Part shown: piece after piece, positions 23,858 to 35,085 of the stretch
Layout of the letters: every line of letters starts with the position of its first letter
Position numbering within the stretch: the stretch's first letter is position 1
DNA from: Brachionus plicatilis
Taxonomy: Eukaryota > Rotifera > Eurotatoria > Ploima > Brachionidae
Assembly: GCA_010279815.1 (NCBI GenBank)
Contig: QEOQ01000658.1
Location: 662,806 to 726,805 of the forward strand
Length of the DNA stretch: 64,000 nucleotides
Reading direction: 5' to 3'
Made by a program: the position numbers and the translations under genes
The notes under the pieces: generated by a model
What the model saw: the letters and a program-made list of their open reading frames with translations, nothing else
What the model was told of the DNA's origin: nothing
Databases searched by the model: none

Positions 23858-26800
23858 TTAAAAGTGGCAAGTCAATTGAAACACTTCGGCTAGATCATCC
23901 AAAAGATGATCACAACTAGCTTTTATTTTTTTAGCGATTTCATTTCTTTCCGGATAGCTCATGTTGAAGAATTCAAACAATAAATCGCCATCTAAAACGT
24001 TTTTAGGAAAGTTTATAATAGTGTAGAACAATTCTTTTCGTTTGCCTCTGTACATTCGGTAAGCCTTTGGATTTAAGCCTGCATAGTGCTGTTTCATTGC
24101 TATTATTGAGTTTTGCAACATGAATAACCGTAGTGAAGTTTTACTACTAATTGGCAGCAAATATCCGATTCCGCCATCCAGATTTGCTTAAATATTTGAT
24201 AAATTATGAATATTCATTTCTTCGAGTACTTAATGATCATCGATTAATTAATTTTATTTTAATCATTTAACATTACTTTTGGTCGTTTCGATTAAAAACA
24301 ACAAAAATATAGTTTAACTGATTAACTAATAGACTTTCATAAATTGAACATAAATCAAATAAACTTACTGCAGTACGTTACTTGTCTTTTTTCAGCCATA
24401 ATTGCTCTTCTGTCTGTACTAGTATCATTTACTCGGCACTTTAATCGAAACATCGAATTGATCCTAGAACCAATGTTGAACTCTGCTTTCTTTATTAGCC
24501 ATGCTCCTCCTTGAGTGTCATGCGCTTGAAAAATTCAAAAATACATTAAAGATGGTTTTAAAAATACAGCTTAACAATCAAACAACACTTACATTCGTTT
24601 TGATAAGAAAAAATACTTATGTTGCTTTCTGAGTCTGATGCTTTGGACTATTAGTTAAAAAAATATTCTCGAAACAATTTAATTAGAAATGTACCAATGA
24701 ATCCAAGATTGGAGTTGTCTACAAAGTATTCACAAGCATAAATATCAATTAAATGCTTATCCTTTGAAATTTGAAAATAAAAAATTAATCAAAAAATAAA
24801 AATTAATCGAAAATTAAAAATTAATTGAAAATTAAAAATAAAAAATTGGCTTTGAAATCTAACTTTAGCTACAAATGACAATTTTGTGTATTCACTTTGA
24901 AATCGTATTAACGAAATGCTCTTGTTTAGATCTGCTATTAAAACGAAATCTTTCAATGTGATCATTCGGTGAATATAGAAGCTACAATCAATGAAAGCTT
25001 TGCCAATAAGTTCATTATTTTTAAATTCCCAAATGAATATTTTCTGACCAACACATCCAATCAAATGTGCATTGACCGAGTCTACACAAGTGACTGGACC
25101 TTTTTGTTCTTTTTCGTAGATTAATTTCAGCTTGGTATTGGTAAGTGGCTTGTCTGGCTCAGGCACAGTCTCAATAATGTCAAATAGAATAATTCTGCCT
25201 CTTGAATTAACATCTTCTGAATAGCAAAAAATTGTCGACACAACAAGATAAGATCTGAGACCTGACGTGTGACCTTCGTATGGTAGATCGACTATCTTTA
25301 GACAACTAACATGTTCCCATTCATTTAGTTGATATTTGCCATAGGGAAGTTCTTCCCATTCGACAGAATTATACAATTGGATAAAAAATTGACTTTTGTT
25401 TGGATAAATAAAGTTGTCCTCTTTTTGAAATTCGCCTATTTCTTTATCTTCTTCGCCCAATTGCATCAATTTGTTAGTTGTTTCGCATTGATTGTAAGAA
25501 ACAGCGTACGTTCTGCTTTCCTCATGATAGCTAATAAAATTGACTGTTTGTCGAATTTGAATTTTTTTCAAAATCCACGCAAAATCGTAATAAATTTGCA
25601 ATTTTCCCTTGCAGTCGTCATTGGGTAAGGTGCAAATGCGTATGTCGTATTTGTTATTAATGTAAATAAAACCAGACATGGTAATTGAACTATTTTTGAA
25701 CTGAGTGAAACAAGTGATTGGAAAAGTGGTGTCTTTCCAAATGGGATGAGCTGTTAGACCATTTCGACTGGTGTTAAAAACGAGATAAGAGGAAAGTGAA
25801 GAGCCGATTACTGCAAATCCGCTAAACGAACACAAATTGTCAAATTGTCTAACCAAAGGTGTTTCAGTTGTTCGCTCATTTTGTTGAACTTGTGGCCTAT
25901 TGCGCTTTATTTTTTTGTCTCGAATTAAAATTTCATGATTCAATTTTTTTAGCATTAAATTTTCACTCAACTCATAAATGATCAAATCGTCTTCCATTCG
26001 AGCTAGGACAAGTGGCCTCGAACGATCAGCTCCATGAGCCACTATTAACATCTCATGAACTTGAGCATTCAAATGTTTGCCACTTTCCAAACAGTTGTTC
26101 AAACTCAATATTCTCAGAGCATGATTAAAATTTAGAATATTAAATTCAAGTTTTAAATTGTTTAAATTGTAAATCTGTAACGATCCGTCCAAAGTAACTA
26201 AAAAAAGTTTGAAGCTTGGCTTCTTGACTTGACTTGAATTTTTTGGCACGTGACACTTGCTAACAAATAAATTGCTTGTATTTGAATTTACAGGATTTTT
26301 TTCAGTTAGCAGCCTGTTAATGTAGTCATTGGGAGAGGCTAATTTGGAGTCTGAACATGAGCTGCCGTAAAGAATTTCATCTTCATCATCTATATGATTT
26401 GTTTCTGTGTCACTATAAAATGTTTTTGCTTCACTCGCTACATCTTTCATTTGGTCTGTTTCAATTTTTGGCTTTTGCTGCTCACTTTTAGTTAAAATAC
26501 CTGTCTTGTCCTCATAAAAACTAAAGCAACTTATGGGCTCGTTTAGATTTAAAGCAATTTGTTGTATCAATCCATCAAATTTCAACAAGTACAGCCTATA
26601 GTTTTCATCTAGTATGCCAACAAACGTGTCTAAAACGTACACACTTTTTATTGCTCTATCGGTTAGCTTTTTCAAATTAAATGTATCAATAACATTAATA
26701 ATCGAGCTTTCCTTTTTGTAAATATAAATATTGTTTATAGTCACTTGGACTATGTATTTATTCATTTGCATGTTAGTTACAAACAAAGTTGGTTCTTTAG

Positions 26801-29602
26801 TTGCAAAATCGCAGCTTTCTTTGTCTAGTTCAGTTATTTCGTTGCCGATTTGTAAAATAACTGTTGAATCTATTTTGGAAAGAAATAGATAGTTGACTGC
26901 GTATTCATTTAATTCGGAGCTTGAGTCGAAAAAATTCACAGACCAAATGTCAATTATGTCTGGAATTTGAAAAGTGGCTATTATGTCTGGCCTAATGCTC
27001 CTCTGCAAAACAGATATAGAACCATTTTTTGTGTGACCACTTGTGGTAACTATGTCGATGTGATTTAAATGTATTGAATTTAAAGGATCATCTTGACTTG
27101 CATATTCGCTTAAATCTCCCGCAGATTCACCAATTATAGAATCACCGCATGGAGCTATATTTAAAAGTACATCACATATTTCAAACAAATAATACGCTTG
27201 TTGTTTGCAATTGTCATTATTTTTTTTGGGCAAAATTAATGCTTCATGTGAATTAAGCTTTACTTGTTCAATCTCTGGCTCACAATATGAAAACTTCAAC
27301 AAAATAGAGTTGCCCAAACGTGATCCAACGAATAAATAGTCATCAAAGCATTTGGTCATTCCAGTTGAAATAACCGAATTGACACATTTTTCAATATCGA
27401 AACTTCTTATACTTCTCAACGATTCGGAATCAGTTAGTAGAGTTATGACATAAAGTTCGCCTCCTTTTAAAAGATGCGATGAATTATTTTTGATTTATAT
27501 ATTATTTATTTATTGAGTTAATTAATTTGCCTTTTGGTAATATTCTAATTTGGTTCTAACCAGACTTGAATAAAAGTAAAAGTCTGAACAAGTCAAAGTA
27601 TGACTTGGACTTAAAAATTTCTTTTTTAAAAAAAATGACAAGTCACAAATTATTCAGTTTCGATTTTGACTTTTAAAACTAGCTGGAAGGGCCAGGATTA
27701 AAAACAAATAAAAAGAGATTTAACAACATAGAAATGTCATTCATGTATAAAAATAAAACTCTTCATTTAAAATGATAAAAAGCACATAAAATGAATTTGT
27801 TGAAATGTTAAAATCAAATAAATTAATTTTTTTCAAATCAAAATTAAACCATTAAAAAGCTATACAAATAATTAAAGTAAATAATTTTAATAAAGTATTC
27901 TTCTATTTTCATTTAAAATGATTTTATTTTGTAATACAACAGTGTAACTTTCTAATTACTTAGCCTTGAAAGTTTCTAAATATTTTTTTTTTTTTTATAG
28001 AATTTTTTTTTTTTTTGTTTAAAGTTAAGATCATAACTGTTAAAGTAAAGAAAAAAAAGAATTTTTATTTGTTGATATATATTTAGTGAAAAAAAATTTC
28101 AACTGATTCAATATTATGCACTGTTTTTTTAGATTCACTTTTTTAGTTTCACTTTTTTAATCCTGAGCACTGTAAAGAACAGCAAAAAGAACATTGATCA
28201 GTCATGACCACGGTCAAATGAATTTTTTGCCGTTCCAAGTAGCTATTGTGGCGGCCTAGTTTATGTTTTAAACAACTCTGATTCTGTATTAAGAATTAAA
28301 TTCAAACAATTATTTTGCATTTTTTTTCAGATATAATAAAAATGCTTTACTTCTTAATTCTGTATTAGAGGAAATTTTTATCAATCCTGTATTTTTTTTA
28401 AATTAAGTAGAACCTTTTTTAGTAATAATTTTTAATAATGATCATAAATTTCATTTTGACACCCGAATGTTGTCATCATTACAAACTAAAAGTCTTATGT
28501 TTTAACAGATTATTGACAAATTGTAGTGATATAGAACAATGAATCGATCATTAACCCAATTAACCAAATAGATCTTGATGATAAAATTACCTTTTAATGA
28601 TATACAAATTTTGTTATGTGATATAAACAAAGCTTGACTAGAGTCTAACGTTATTTTCAAGGATTCAAAATGAGTTTTAAATGGATAGTGACTTGTATTT
28701 CTGGCAATTGAATTCAAAGATACTGCATATGAGGGCACACTTTGATTTATGTAAATTAGACTATTGACCGCGAATATTAGGACACCTCCAATCGGGTCTG
28801 GAACTGCATAGCATTTAAGACAGTCTGATGGCAATTTTTCCACCGGCCAAATAATCGGATGAGTTCTTTGATTTAAGTTTAGCGACAAGGCCACACTGTT
28901 ACAAGTGTCCTTTTTGATTGCATATCTACCGACCCAAGTCATATTTGATTCGCATAAGATGAATAAAGTCGGTTCGTAGTATCCATGTAAAAATTCAATA
29001 TCAATGATTCGCATTTCGAGCCAATTGTCGACTTTTTTCAAGTCAATTGTGTAGCTGGATAAGCTCTTGGAATTTTCTTCATAATTATCATCATTAATTT
29101 CAGTTGCATCGTGACTTGAAGTAAATGGAATAACGACCAATTTAAAGCCATATATGAGCATGCAAGCACATCGCATATTTGGATCAACTTTCAAAATTGG
29201 ATCATAAATATTGTAATGAATTCCTTCTGTGTCAAGTTCATCCTCGAAAAAATGGATTGACAATGTAATCAAATCACACAATTTTTGGTCATACTCAACA
29301 ATCGATAGCTTAGCATCTTTGAAAGCAATAATTAACGAATCTTTGTTCATGTTGCCATATCGACAAGATTTAATGCTTGATATTGTACCATATAATAAAA
29401 ATGATTCGACAAGCTCTAGCTTATTTTTGATGGATGGTGTATCATTTGTGTCCGATGGAACTTGACACGCATAAAATTTATATACATTTAAGCGATTTGA
29501 ACAAGATGTAATCAAATTGTTTTCTGTTGAAGATCGGAAGTTACAATATACAGAATTATCGATTCCCGTTGGTGGATGAATTGTTTTGTACAAACTATGC
29601 AT
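23858..29602 (-). CDS. CPSF1: Cleavage and polyadenylation specificity factor subunit 1 (CPSF160)
   Basis: Largest scaffold subunit of CPSF, the nuclear complex that recognises AAUAAA and directs pre-mRNA 3'-end cleavage (family knowledge). Six exons on the minus strand: 29,602-28,591; 27,463-24,864; 24,761-24,695; 24,640-24,593; 24,524-24,369; 24,186-23,858. All junctions are GT-AG and in frame, giving 1,403 residues (human ~1,440). It starts MHSLYKTIHPPTG with YCNF and NLITSCSNRLNVYKF, the typical first beta-propeller start; the middle has FVGSRLGNSILLKF; the C-terminal CPSF_A-like part has LDGGIGYLLP, HYAGLNPKAYRM, NVLDGDLL and LDDLAEVFQLTCHF. Intron 1 is long (1,127 bases) and carries repeat sequence; the others are 54-182 bases. 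An acceptor-like TTAAAATAG abuts the ATG. The acidic, Ser/Asp-rich segment around residues 670-720 is a poorly conserved linker. Confidence 0.96.
27464..28590. other. CPSF1 intron 1 with GACTT-rich repeat copy
   Basis: The only large intron of the gene. The stretch 27,556-27,690 is rich in GACTT/AAGTC words (AACAAGTCAAAGTATGACTT), and 28,228-28,262 contains TTTTTTGCCGTTCCAAGTAG followed by TATTGTGGCGGCC. A related pair of motifs occurs at 34,190-34,440, indicating a dispersed repeat family. Confidence 0.5.
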
Positions 29603-29961
29603 CTATTTTAATATAAATTATATTTATGAATATTGATATGATGTTTACATATATAATTAAACAAACAAAAGGCATCCGTATTTATCAGTACTTTTAAAAA
29701 CTAATCAATTATTTAAATTTTTTTTTAATAACACAGAAAGATTTTTTTGTTCCTTTAAATTTGAACAATAGACTAATCACGTCTATTAGTATTTATTGTT
29801 TGATCATTTTTATTTAAACAAAATTCACTAAATCCCTTTATTGTTTCTTTAAAAAAAGTTTTGTCAAATTTTTATGATTAAATTAAATGCTACAAAATAT
29901 TTCTTTTATAAGAAAAAAAATATGAAAATCACGGTACTATTTAGCTTGAAAAAAATCAACT
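29603..29961. other. LAMTOR1-CPSF1 intergenic spacer
   Basis: 359 AT-rich bases between the LAMTOR1 stop codon and the CPSF1 start codon, both on the minus strand. It must hold the LAMTOR1 3' end and the CPSF1 promoter. AATAAA-type motifs are present but too frequent in this composition to choose one. Confidence 0.5.
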
Positions 29962-30579
29962 TCAAATGTTAACAGGTTTGAAATCAAAAGCTACATTATC
30001 AGGGATATTGAGACTAAAATTATTGACACAATTCCACGCTTCTTGAGCCATTTGATTTATAAATCTAATGTCTTCGGGAAATGGTGGCTGAGCCGAAAGA
30101 ACACTAAAAGGAGCAGAGACACCGTCTGGTAAAGACAATTGCTGCTTGCTAACATTTGGTTCTAGGAACCCTTTCATCTTTAAATGTAAGTCTTGGCCAC
30201 CGTCAAGTTGATCTGAGGTGAATTGCATCAAATCAGAGGCTTGAATAACTGATCTCTGATCAAATGCAGACACCTGGATGACTTCACTTAGAATCTTATC
30301 GATAATTTGATTTTCTTGAGATAAAGCGTTAGAATTATTCTGAAAAATCTTGTTTTGATTTATAGAATTTGGATCGTAGTTTTCTCCTTGCTGATATCCC
30401 TCAATAAAGTTTAAGCCGCTATTGTATGCTGAACTTAATGGTTGATTTAAATTTAAATTTCCTTGAGATATGTTCGATTCAACAAAACGTGATTTTTGAT
30501 CGTTTGACAAAAGCCTCGTCCGTTCACTAGTTGATTCGTCTTCACTTTCATTTGATTGCTTTGGACAACAACATCCCAT
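29962..30579 (-). CDS. LAMTOR1: Ragulator complex subunit LAMTOR1 (p18)
   Basis: Lipid-anchored scaffold that holds the Ragulator and Rag GTPases on late endosome/lysosome membranes for mTORC1 activation (family knowledge). Single exon, 205 residues (human 161). The N-terminus MGCCCPKQ has Gly2 for myristoylation and Cys3-5 for palmitoylation, followed by an acidic stretch and ERTRLLSN, which corresponds to the conserved acidic/dileucine segment of p18. The middle is a Gln/Asn-rich linker longer than in vertebrates. The C-terminal half has VIQVSAFDQ, FLEPNV and FPEDIRFINQMAQEAWNCVN, aligning with VSA, SEPIPF and the last helices of the family. Minus strand, 359 bases upstream of the CPSF1 start. 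An AG lies 14 bases before the ATG. A partial copy lies at about 34,954-35,085. Confidence 0.9.
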   Translation of the reverse strand: MGCCCPKQSNESEDESTSERTRLLSNDQKSRFVESNISQGNLNLNQPLSSAYNSGLNFIEGYQQGENYDPNSINQNKIFQNNSNALSQENQIIDKILSEVIQVSAFDQRSVIQASDLMQFTSDQLDGGQDLHLKMKGFLEPNVSKQQLSLPDGVSAPFSVLSAQPPFPEDIRFINQMAQEAWNCVNNFSLNIPDNVAFDFKPVNI

Positions 30580-31587
30580 TTTTTTAAAAAATTCTTTTAA
30601 ATAATTATCTTAATCAAGGAAATAAAATAAAAAATAATCAATTAAAGCTTTTATATTTTTGTTGAGTTAAAATTAAAAATTTTTTTAAAGATATATGATT
30701 TAATTTAAAGAGAAACATTATAGATGTTTTTTTTTTTTTTGACTTATTAAAAAATTAAGTTAACATTTAATTCACTGAATTCAGTTAACATAGAAGATAA
30801 AAATATTGAAAAAAAATACTGCAACATACTTTGTTGCGTCTTTTTACGTAAAATAATTTTTCTAATGTAACTAAAAAAAAACAAAAAATAAACATCAATA
30901 AGATTTAAATTGATTAATGATTTGATTTACTAAAAATTCTATTTTAAGTATTAAAGGTGCAACAAAGTATGTTGCCCAATATTGGAGTATTTTTCAATAT
31001 TTTTTATTAATTTTAGTTTATAACAAAAAATGAAGAATTTTTTTACAATTTGTATTTGAAATTTACAACGTCGATTTAAGTTTATTTTTTCAATTGAAAA
31101 TTCATCTTTGACATTTTATGAAATTTAACTAATAGAATGAAAGCAAGTAGTAATTTAAAAAATGTTCGTTTTTTGTAAATTTTTTATTTTAAAAATGGCT
31201 ATTTTATGTTTATTTATTTTTTTATTCATTCAATTAATCAAAAGAAATAAATAATTTAATAAGAACTTATATTAAATTGAGATTTTAGCATTAATTAATT
31301 TTTTTCAATTCAAAAGTAATGTCAAACTTTGTAGTTATTATCTTTAACTAACTTACACATTAATGAAATACATTTTTTAAATTAATAAATCAATTAATTA
31401 TTTGATAGGAAAAAATTAAAAATGTGTCAGTCGATCGAATTTCGAATTTGATTGAATAGATACAAAATTTTAGTTTCAAACAAAAAAAATGTTTAAAAAA
31501 TATGCTGCAATCATTCAGTCTAAAAAAATATAATTTTATTTGGCCATCAACTTTGATTTGGCTTCAAATCGGAATATACAATAGGAT
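30580..31587. other. Intergenic AT-rich DNA
   Basis: About 1 kb between the kinase stop codon and the LAMTOR1 start codon, both minus strand. Two short motifs, GCAACATACTTTGTTGC (30,821-30,837) and GCAACAAAGTATGTTGC (30,958-30,974), are reverse complements and bracket ~120 bases. No coding sequence is seen. Confidence 0.6.
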
Positions 31588-33599
31588 TCACTTGTTCGAT
31601 AATCCGGAATAATTTATTATTCCATATTGTGACAGAAGAGCCGACTGGTTTATGCCTTTTGATTGTAAAATTTCGAAAAGATTTTTTAAGAAAAGATCAA
31701 GTGAACTGGAATTGCTATTTTCCAAATAGATAAAAGAAGCCTTCAGCTCATCAATTATATTTTCTGATTGCTTATACTTATTTGTAATGTTACTTAAAGC
31801 TTGGAAGACCATTTTTGAAGATTTGTTAATATCATTTTGCAGAATGTTAGTTGTTTTGGCGTTCATGGAAGTTAGATTTGGAATTTGCGGAATTATCTTA
31901 TGAAATGAGCTTGAACTCAAATGATTTGACCCGTTTATATTTTCATCTAGATTAGTTTTATTTGATGCAACTTCTGAGGTCACACTTTCTTTATTTGGCA
32001 CAGTGTTTTGGTTGAAAGCTTGCGGATGATAAAAACTTGAATGAGTTCTTATTTGACTTTTTTGGCTGGTTTGAATTGGCGAGTTGGTCGAAGAATACAA
32101 ATTTGATAATTGATGATTTTTCTGTTTTTTAAAATATGTTTAAAACATAGAAAAAAAAAATATTTAAAAAAAAATGTAAAAAAATTCTAATTACATTTGG
32201 ATCTCCAAAGAAAAAATTAGAATCACCCATTGAATCATCAAGTTTCGAATGATTTAATCCGTCCAATGCTCCCTTTAAATAATTATTAAAACCAATCTGA
32301 AATTATAAATATTCAAATTTTAAATAAAAAAAAGCAAAATTTTTAGTTCAATAAAATCAAATTAAAACAAAAAAGAAAATAGAAAAAAAAAAAAAAACTA
32401 AAAAAATTAAAAAAAAAATATAAAAATTCTAAAATTGTTCATTAATATACCTGTTTATTTGAATCTGTGTCGTGAACATTTTGAGGAACAAACTTGGACT
32501 GAAATTGCATATTTGAATTGTGTTCTAAATCATCCTTGTCGATTTGATTTGAATTATTCGTTGATTGTGTCTTTTTATTACTCATTCTTATTGTCTCAAT
32601 CCAACCATTGCCATCATCTAAATAGTTATTTTTGCCTGAGTTTGCATCATTTTCCTCATCACTCTCACTCTGATCTGATTGATCTGAACTTGAATTCAAA
32701 CTTTGATCGCCTCTCAATGCTCGATTTCGTTTCCAGTCTTTGTGTCGTTCGATAAGCTCTGTTAAATATCCAGTTCGCTTAGCCTTTCTAATAAATGGAT
32801 GCCTAAGTAACTCTTTAGCCGATGGTCGATTCGAAGGATCTTTCTGCAAGCACATTTCTATAAATTCTTTAAAAGGTCTGCTAAATTGATTGCCTTGCAA
32901 TTGAGGAGGCGGATTTTTCGGAATTTGTAAGAGTACGCGCATTGGATGAAGATCTGAATATGGCGGCTCACCTTTAGCTAATTCGTAAGCTGTTATGCCA
33001 AGAGACCAAATATCGGCTTTGAAATCGTATGCGTCTTGTTTAATTACTTCAGGTGCCATCCAAAATGGAGTTCCAACAAATGTATTTCCTTTGCACACCG
33101 ATTGAGTTAGTTGTTTAGCCACTCCAAAGTCAGCAAGTTTTACATCACCTTGCTCGGATAAAAGAACATTGGCGGCCTTTACATCTCTATGAATTTTTTT
33201 TTCGTTATGCAAATACTCCAAGCCTTTTAGGACTTCTCGCAAAATAATTGCAATGTAATTTTCTTCAAATGGGCCTGGTTTCATTAAATCTAGAGCGGAA
33301 CCGCCTCCCAAATATTCCATTATTATCCACAGTTTTGTTCCTTTTAAAAATGATCCATAATATTTTGTCACAAATGGTGAATCGCACTGAGACAGAACTT
33401 GAATCTCTTGTTGAATATCCTCGATCTCATCTTCAGCTTCTTCAAGATCAATTATTTTGATAGCAACAACCGAGTTGTCTTGTCTGTCTATGCCTTTGTA
33501 AACCTCTCCAAACGATCCGCGACCTATCTTCTCTTGTTTTGTGAATCTTTTCTCTGGGTCGATTTTTTGCTGAGAAGCCGATTGATTTTTGGCTGCCAT
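31588..33599 (-). CDS. GCKIII-family Ste20 kinase (STK24/STK25/STK26 type)
   Basis: Serine/threonine kinase of the MST3/SOK1/MST4 group, which acts at the Golgi and in STRIPAK and CCM complexes (family knowledge). Exons on the minus strand: 33,599-32,451; 32,296-32,195; 32,121-31,588; all GT-AG and in frame; 594 residues, longer than human (~416-443). Kinase domain about residues 20-270: Gly loop [15 protein letters not shown] Lys48, HRDVKAAN Asp139, DFG 157-159, activation-loop [13 protein letters not shown] with the probable activating Thr173. All catalytic residues are intact. The tail is Ser/Asn/Gln-rich; the last ~70 residues ([16 protein letters not shown]) may correspond to the GCKIII C-terminal helical domain that binds CCM3/PDCD10. 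One gene stands for the three vertebrate paralogues, so I give no single symbol. An AG (ACATTTAG) lies 11 bases before the ATG. Confidence 0.94.
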
Positions 33600-34189
33600 A
33601 TTGGTGAATTACTAAATGTCTCTTTATTTAAATCCTAAATGCACATTAATTAAAGTGAATGTAAAAATTTTGAATAAGAATTAGATTTTTCAGCTAATAC
33701 ACAATACCAAATAGCTTCATAATTTTTTTTTATTAAAAATAAATTTTCTTAAGTATTTTTGTTGTAGAAAAATAAATTATGTTTTTCTCTTTGTGTTCTC
33801 TTTTTTTTTTTTTGAAAACTACTAAAAGCTAGGTTAAAATTATTAAAACTGCATAAATAAGTTCATTTTTATTGCATACTCAAAATAAATAATTAATTAG
33901 GTTGATTAGATTAAAATCATTAATCAGTAAAAAAAAATCAAATTTTTTATACTATTGTCGTAAATTAGTTCAAAACTTAATGATGGTTTGAATTTTTAAA
34001 TGTATTCAAATTTAACTTTTTTTTAACTTATTTCTTGAAAACATTGATTTCGAAAATTTATCGTTGAATTAAATCTTAAAAGGTCATTCATTTTGACTTA
34101 GATCCATTTAATTGAAAGAGTCTGGGATACTTACTTTTACTATACAATTAAATAAATGAATTATTATAGATTTACAGATACAATTATAT

Positions 34190-34440
34190 TATCAAATCTT
34201 AAGTCAACTCCAAGTCGGACTTGACTTGAGATTTGTGCCTTTTAAACTACTCTGAAACTATATATTAAAAAAAAACGCCTTAGATGATTTGTTCAGAGTC
34301 AAATCACTAGACTTGAATCGAAATTTTTTTTATTTTAAAAAGTCTTTTGACTTGACTTGATTGAGTTGACTTGAAAATTTATTCTTCAAAAATTAGTCTT
34401 TTGCCGTTTCTTGTAGTTATTAAGAAGGCCATTTTTATTT
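34190..34440. repeat. GACTT-rich dispersed repeat
   Basis: The words AAGTC and GACTTGACTT recur in both orientations (TAAGTCAACTCCAAGTCGGA; GACTTGACTTGATTGAGTTG), then CTTTTGCCGTTTCTTGTAGT followed by a GAAGGCC end. The same word set and the same TTTTGCCGTT...GGCC motif occur in CPSF1 intron 1, and a GACTTTGACTT cluster occurs near 46,960-47,020 and 47,340-47,400. Probably a non-autonomous dispersed element; ends were not determined. Confidence 0.5.
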
Positions 34441-34462
34441 CAAAGTTTTTGACTTTTTTTTC

Positions 34463-34784
34463 TGACTTTTGGGACAAAAAACAAAGATAAAATATAAAAT
34501 ATACCAAAGCTAAAGTTCTGAAGGACCAAAGCATGTTCTGGAAATTGTGTCAACTGATACATCCTCTGTACCATCACTTAAAGTCGAGTCGGATTTTTTT
34601 AATATTCCATAAATAGATTATTTTCTAAATTTTGCAGATTTATTTCAGAGTTTTGCAGAATAAGTATATTGGTGGTACAAAGGTAGTATCAGTTGCTACA
34701 ATTTAAAGAACATGTTTGGTCCTTCACAGCTTAAACTTTGATATATTTTATATTTTGTCTTTGTTTTTTTTGTGCTAAAACTCA
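34463..34784. mobile_element. MITE-like inverted-repeat element (~320 bp)
   Basis: Left arm 34,463-34,575 and right arm 34,665-34,784 are imperfect reverse complements: ACAAAGATAAAATATAAAAT and GGACCAAAGCATGTTCT on the left, TTTGGTCCTTCAC and ATTTTATATTTTGTCTTTGT on the right. A ~90-base AT-rich loop separates them. No coding sequence. A target duplication is not obvious. Confidence 0.7.
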
Positions 34785-34953
34785 CAATGCCACTTTTGCG
34801 TAAGTCTGGATTTGTTTTATTAGAAAAATCATTTTTCAATCAAATATTTTTCTTAGTAAATGATTTTTTTGTAAATTTTAGAAATAAAATGACATAAATT
34901 AAATTGCTGCATTTAAATTTACTAAAAAAAAAGATGCATTACGAGCTACATTA

Positions 34954-35085
34954 TTACGCTCTATTATTATTAGAAAAATGCTGATTGCTTTGATTTGGTT
35001 CTAGGAAACCTTTCATCTTTAAATTTAAGTCTTGACTATCAATTTGACTCGAGGAGAATTGCAATAATTTAGCTAAGTTATTAGT
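34954..35085 (-). pseudogene. Partial LAMTOR1 copy
   Basis: A minus-strand frame between two stop codons encodes LLQFSSSQIDSQDLNLKMKG followed by FLEPNQ. The bona fide LAMTOR1 (30,150-30,240) reads LMQFTSDQLDGGQDLHLKMK then GFLEPNV. DNA similarity is also clear (GGTTCTAGGAA, CCTTTCATCTTTAAAT). Only about 30 codons are recognisable, with no start, no N-terminal lipidation motif and no obvious splice sites joining it to more of the gene. I read it as a duplicated gene fragment about 4.4 kb from the parent in the same orientation. An exon of a dispersed paralogue is less likely. Confidence 0.8.

Noticed and set aside
29229..29465. Plus-strand frame opposite CPSF1 exon 1 (and similar antisense frames over the kinase, WDFY and DAB genes)
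   Set aside because: Shadows of the strongly supported genes on the opposite strand.
23858..30579. CPSF1 and LAMTOR1 as an operon
   Set aside because: They are co-oriented and 359 bases apart, but the spacer is large enough for an independent promoter and nothing in the sequence requires co-transcription.
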